The notes under the pieces: model-generated
Told to the model about the DNA's origin: nothing
What the model saw: only the letters and a program-made list of their open reading frames with translations
Databases searched by the model: none
Shown: positions 6,926-9,180 of the stretch, in pieces
How the letters are laid out: each line of letters begins with the position of its first letter
How positions within the stretch are numbered: position 1 is the stretch's first letter
Position numbers and translations under genes: made by a program
Origin: Candidatus Fonsibacter lacus
GTDB taxonomy: Bacteria; Pseudomonadota; Alphaproteobacteria; Pelagibacterales; Pelagibacteraceae
Assembly (NCBI GenBank): GCA_010021145.1
Contig: RGRP01000026.1
Span: 1 to 9,180 of the forward strand
Direction of reading: 5' to 3'
DNA: 9,180 bases

Positions 6926-7381
6926 ATGATTAATATTGCATTATTTCAGCCCGATATTCCTCAAAATACCGCTGCAACCATAAGATTGTGCGCATGTTTA
7001 AATACAACTTTAGAAATTATTGAACCTTGTGGGTTTCAATTTGATGAAAAAAGACTCAAAAGCATCTACATGGATTATTATAAAAATTGTAAAATTATAA
7101 GATATCAATCATTTGATGATTTTATTAAAAATAAAAAAAATAAAAGAATAATTTTGTTAACAACTAAATCAAAAAAAAATTATTATAATTTTAATTTCAA
7201 AAAAGATGACACAATATTATTTGGAAGAGAAAGTGCTGGTGCACCAGACTCCGTGCACAAAATAGTCAATGCAAGATTAAAAATCCCCATCTCTAAAAGT
7301 ACCAGATCTTTAAATGTTGTAACTTCTATTTCTATTGTATTATCTGAGGCACTTAGGCAAAATAATTATTTTAATATTTAA
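6926..7381 (+). CDS. trmL: tRNA (cytidine/uridine-34 2'-O)-methyltransferase TrmL (YibK)
   Basis: TrmL is a SPOUT-class enzyme that uses S-adenosylmethionine to methylate the 2'-O of the wobble nucleotide in certain leucine tRNAs. The 151-residue protein is a minimal SPOUT domain, as in E. coli TrmL. Visible motifs are the N-terminal FQPDIPQNTAATIRLCA (7-23), followed by IIEPCGF (31-37). LFGRESAGAPDSV (98-110) and IPISKSTRSLNVVTSISIV (120-138) form the trefoil-knot SAM site. Like other TrmL proteins it has no separate RNA-binding domain. It begins the operon that diverges from petA, and hemF follows after only 2 bp. No Shine-Dalgarno sequence is visible. The SPOUT family call is very firm; the exact tRNA target is inferred from E. 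coli. Confidence 0.93.
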   Translation: MINIALFQPDIPQNTAATIRLCACLNTTLEIIEPCGFQFDEKRLKSIYMDYYKNCKIIRYQSFDDFIKNKKNKRIILLTTKSKKNYYNFNFKKDDTILFGRESAGAPDSVHKIVNARLKIPISKSTRSLNVVTSISIVLSEALRQNNYFNI

Positions 7382-7383
7382 TA

Positions 7384-8226
7384 ATGAATTCAAATTTAGA
7401 AGAAAAAAAGATTATTGCTGAAAATTGGTTTGAAAGTTTAAGAAATTCCATTTGTAGTGAGTTTGAAAAAATCGAACATATTATGTCTAAAAAGAAGATT
7501 TTATTTAAAAAAAAAAAATGGAATGCTGGCGGAAGTTCTAAAGGCGGAGGAACATTTGCATTAATTGAGAATGGCTCAGTTTTTGAAAAAGTCGGAGTTA
7601 ACATTTCGACAATCTCTGGAAAATTTAATAAAGAATTTAGAAAAAAAATTCCAGGGGCAGTAAATAACCCTAATTTTTGGGCCTCTGGAATCTCTGTTGT
7701 GGCACATATGAAAAATCCCAAAGTTCCGGCATTCCATTTTAACACCAGATTTATTGTTACCTCAAAATCTTGGTTTGGTGGAGGAATGGATATGACCCCA
7801 TGTGTAAAAGACGTAAATCAAAAAAAATATTTTCATAAAGAAATAAAAAAAATGTGTAATCTTCATAATAGAAATTATTACTCACAGCATAAAAAAAATT
7901 GTGACCAATATTTTTATTTACCTCACAGACAAGAACCTAGAGGCGATGGGGGGATATTTTATGATTATCTCAATTCTAACGACTGGAATAAAGATTTTAA
8001 TTACACAAGAGATGTCGGAATTACTTTTTCAAAAGTATCTTCTAAAATCATACAAAAAAAAATGTTCTTAAAGTGGAATGATAAAGATAAAGAGAAACAA
8101 TTAATCAAAAGAGGAAGATATGTTGAGTTTAATTTATTATATGATCGAGGTACTAAATTTGGTTTAAATACTAATGGAAATATTGAAGCTATTTTTATGT
8201 CGCTACCACCACTTGCAAAATGGTAA
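7384..8226 (+). CDS. hemF: Oxygen-dependent coproporphyrinogen III oxidase
   Basis: HemF uses O2 to decarboxylate two propionates of coproporphyrinogen III, giving protoporphyrinogen IX in haem synthesis. Conserved blocks in order are GGTFALIENGSVFEKVGVN (55-73), SVVAHMKNPKVPAFHFNTRF (104-123), WFGGGMDMTPC (130-140, with the conserved Asp136), HRQEPRGDGGIFYDYL (181-196) and RGRYVEFNLLYDRGTKFGL (243-261). The protein is 280 residues and stops just after SLPPLAKW, whereas the E. coli enzyme (about 299 residues) has a further short tail; see findings. A run of 12 A (7507-7518) encodes Lys42-45. The gene lies 2 bp after trmL and 8 bp before greA. It sits near the bc1 operon, whose cytochromes need its product. 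The dependence on O2 fits an aerobic organism. Confidence 0.96.
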   Translation: MNSNLEEKKIIAENWFESLRNSICSEFEKIEHIMSKKKILFKKKKWNAGGSSKGGGTFALIENGSVFEKVGVNISTISGKFNKEFRKKIPGAVNNPNFWASGISVVAHMKNPKVPAFHFNTRFIVTSKSWFGGGMDMTPCVKDVNQKKYFHKEIKKMCNLHNRNYYSQHKKNCDQYFYLPHRQEPRGDGGIFYDYLNSNDWNKDFNYTRDVGITFSKVSSKIIQKKMFLKWNDKDKEKQLIKRGRYVEFNLLYDRGTKFGLNTNGNIEAIFMSLPPLAKW

Positions 8227-8234
8227 AAATCTAA

Positions 8235-8711
8235 ATGGAAAAAGAACCAATTACTCCTCAAGGGTTAGAAAAAATTAAAATAGAATTACAAGAGAGAATC
8301 TCTGTCACTAGACCAAAGATTGTGAGTGCAATAGCTGAGGCAAGAGCGCATGGTGATCTAAAAGAAAATGCTGAATATCATGCTGCAAAAGAAGAGCAAG
8401 GCCATAATGAAAGAAGAATCCAAGAGATTGAAACAACAATAGCAACTGCTAATGTTGTAGATGTCACAAAAATTAAAAGTGACAACAAAGTAATTTTTGG
8501 ATCAACAATTATTTTATTAGACATAGAAAATAATCAAAAAAAAAAATATAAAATTGTTGGCAAAGATGAAGCAAATGCCAAGGAAGGTTTATTATTTTAT
8601 AAATCTCCAATTGCATTAGAACTAGTTTCAAAGCACAAAGGTGATTTTGTCTCTGTTAAAACTCCAGCTGGAGAAAAAAATTATGAAATTATTGAAGTTA
8701 AATATATTTAA
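8235..8711 (+). CDS. greA: Transcription elongation factor GreA
   Basis: GreA enters the RNA polymerase secondary channel and stimulates cleavage of backtracked transcripts. At 158 residues it has normal length. The N-terminal coiled coil (about 10-75) carries the loop-tip motif [21 protein letters not shown] (36-56) with the acidic Asp41 and Glu44 that help hold the catalytic Mg ion. [18 protein letters not shown] (73-90) links to the FKBP-like C-terminal domain, with [14 protein letters not shown] (124-137) and the end YEIIEVKYI. The common GK in this part is SK here, a minor change. It is the last gene of trmL-hemF-greA, 8 bp after hemF. An 11-A run (8536-8546) encodes part of Gln-Lys-Lys-Lys-Lys near residues 101-105. 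The start is set by the conserved N-terminus. Confidence 0.97.
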   Translation: MEKEPITPQGLEKIKIELQERISVTRPKIVSAIAEARAHGDLKENAEYHAAKEEQGHNERRIQEIETTIATANVVDVTKIKSDNKVIFGSTIILLDIENNQKKKYKIVGKDEANAKEGLLFYKSPIALELVSKHKGDFVSVKTPAGEKNYEIIEVKYI

Positions 8712-8728
8712 TTTTAAGGATTAAATAT
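8704..8728. terminator. Possible bidirectional terminator hairpin between greA and the glycosyltransferase gene
   Basis: ATATTTAAT (8704-8712) is the exact inverse complement of ATTAAATAT (8720-8728), with a 7-nt loop. The hairpin spans the 9-bp gap between two convergent stop codons, the expected place for a shared terminator. The stem is entirely A-T and no strong T run follows on the + side, so it may be weak or a product of base composition. Confidence 0.25.
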
Positions 8729-9152
8729 TACTTAAATTTAATTTAAAATTAAACATTCTTTGAGAAAAAACAGCATAATTTTTATTATTATATAAATTTA
8801 ACTTCCTAAGATCTGGTATTTCATCAACATCAGAAATAATTACAAGATCTTCATTGTTACTTTTTTCTAATCCTTTCATTATTGCATTTCTTTGGTGCTG
8901 CTCAATTAAAGAATGGCCACCTTGATGTTTTTTAATCTCACTTTGTAATATATCTTTAACAATAATATAATTAATTTTATGACTAAACTTTTGAAACTTT
9001 TTTTTATCAAAAACTAGTTCTCTTATATTTCCTTGGTGATCATAAATAGACTCTGTTATGATAAAATAATCAACATAAGGCGATAAAATATTTAACCTAA
9101 TGTCAAGTATTTCTTCTTCATTAAAAAATTGAAAACAATCGTAAATAGCCAT
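8721..9152 (-). CDS. Family-17 glycosyltransferase-like protein, probably C-terminally truncated
   Basis: The 143 residues match the N-terminal half of GT17 proteins, the family of beta-1,4-mannosyl-glycoprotein N-acetylglucosaminyltransferases, which in bacteria have largely unknown sugar targets. Visible family features are the start AIYDCFQFFNEEEILDIRL (2-20), VDYFIITES (27-35), EQHQRNAIMKGL (84-95) and the metal-binding DVDEIP (108-113). The ATG at 9152 is the first after in-frame stops just upstream, so the N-terminus is complete. The usual family length is about 270-300 residues. Here the frame stops at FNFKLNLSNI, about where the family would continue with a second half. The DNA beyond the stop is the end of greA, so no continuation is present in any frame. 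It may be a gene remnant or a short functional variant. Cell-surface polysaccharide work is inferred from the family only. Confidence 0.75.
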   Translation of the reverse strand: MAIYDCFQFFNEEEILDIRLNILSPYVDYFIITESIYDHQGNIRELVFDKKKFQKFSHKINYIIVKDILQSEIKKHQGGHSLIEQHQRNAIMKGLEKSNNEDLVIISDVDEIPDLRKLNLYNNKNYAVFSQRMFNFKLNLSNI

Positions 9153-9180
9153 AAAAATTTAAATTCAATTGCTTTTAAAA

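Noticed and set aside
7371..7745. 124-codon minus-strand ORF opposite hemF
   Set aside because: It spans the conserved N-terminal HemF blocks and is Phe-rich because it reads the poly-A tracts in reverse; no independent support.
8739..8755. Near-perfect 17-bp A/T palindrome (TTTAATTT-A-AAATTAAA) inside the glycosyltransferase gene
   Set aside because: It is composed only of A and T within coding sequence, and such palindromes are expected by chance at this base composition.

Overview
The window is very AT-rich, with long A and T runs, Lys/Asn/Ile-heavy proteins and intergenic gaps mostly under 60 bp. Its genes are alphaproteobacterial in type: a petABC cytochrome bc1 operon, an L25/Ctc ribosomal protein with an alanine-rich tail, and oxygen-dependent HemF. 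Together these suggest a streamlined aerobic marine alphaproteobacterium of the SAR11/Pelagibacter kind. That assignment is inferred from composition and gene content; no marker gene in the window settles it.

Layout. Positions 1-4245 (+) carry a run of housekeeping genes: the last codons of an unidentified upstream gene, then pgeF (YfiH-type peptidoglycan editing factor), prs (PRPP synthetase), rplY (ribosomal protein L25/Ctc), pth (peptidyl-tRNA hydrolase) and ychF (P-loop ATPase). The rplY-pth-ychF block is spaced by only 6-7 bp and is probably cotranscribed. Positions 4222-6849 (-) carry petA-petB-petC (Rieske protein, cytochrome b, cytochrome c1), the three catalytic subunits of the bc1 complex. 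Its last gene overlaps the end of ychF tail to tail by 24 bp. Positions 6926-8711 (+) carry trmL (tRNA wobble 2'-O-methyltransferase), hemF (coproporphyrinogen III oxidase) and greA (transcript-cleavage factor), diverging from petA across a 76-bp gap. Positions 8721-9152 (-) hold a short family-17 glycosyltransferase-like gene that converges on greA and looks truncated to its N-terminal half. It is the only gene here with an accessory character.

Functionally, most genes serve translation and transcription (rplY, pth, ychF, trmL, greA), nucleotide precursor supply (prs) and aerobic respiration (petABC, with hemF making haem for cytochromes). I found no RNA genes, insertion sequences, CRISPR arrays or phage genes, and no convincing unknown system. 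The points worth a second look are the nested convergent gene ends of ychF and petC, the truncated glycosyltransferase, the repeat-built tail of L25, two features of hemF (a 12-A run and a short C-terminus), and an unusual residue beside a haem ligand in cytochrome b.
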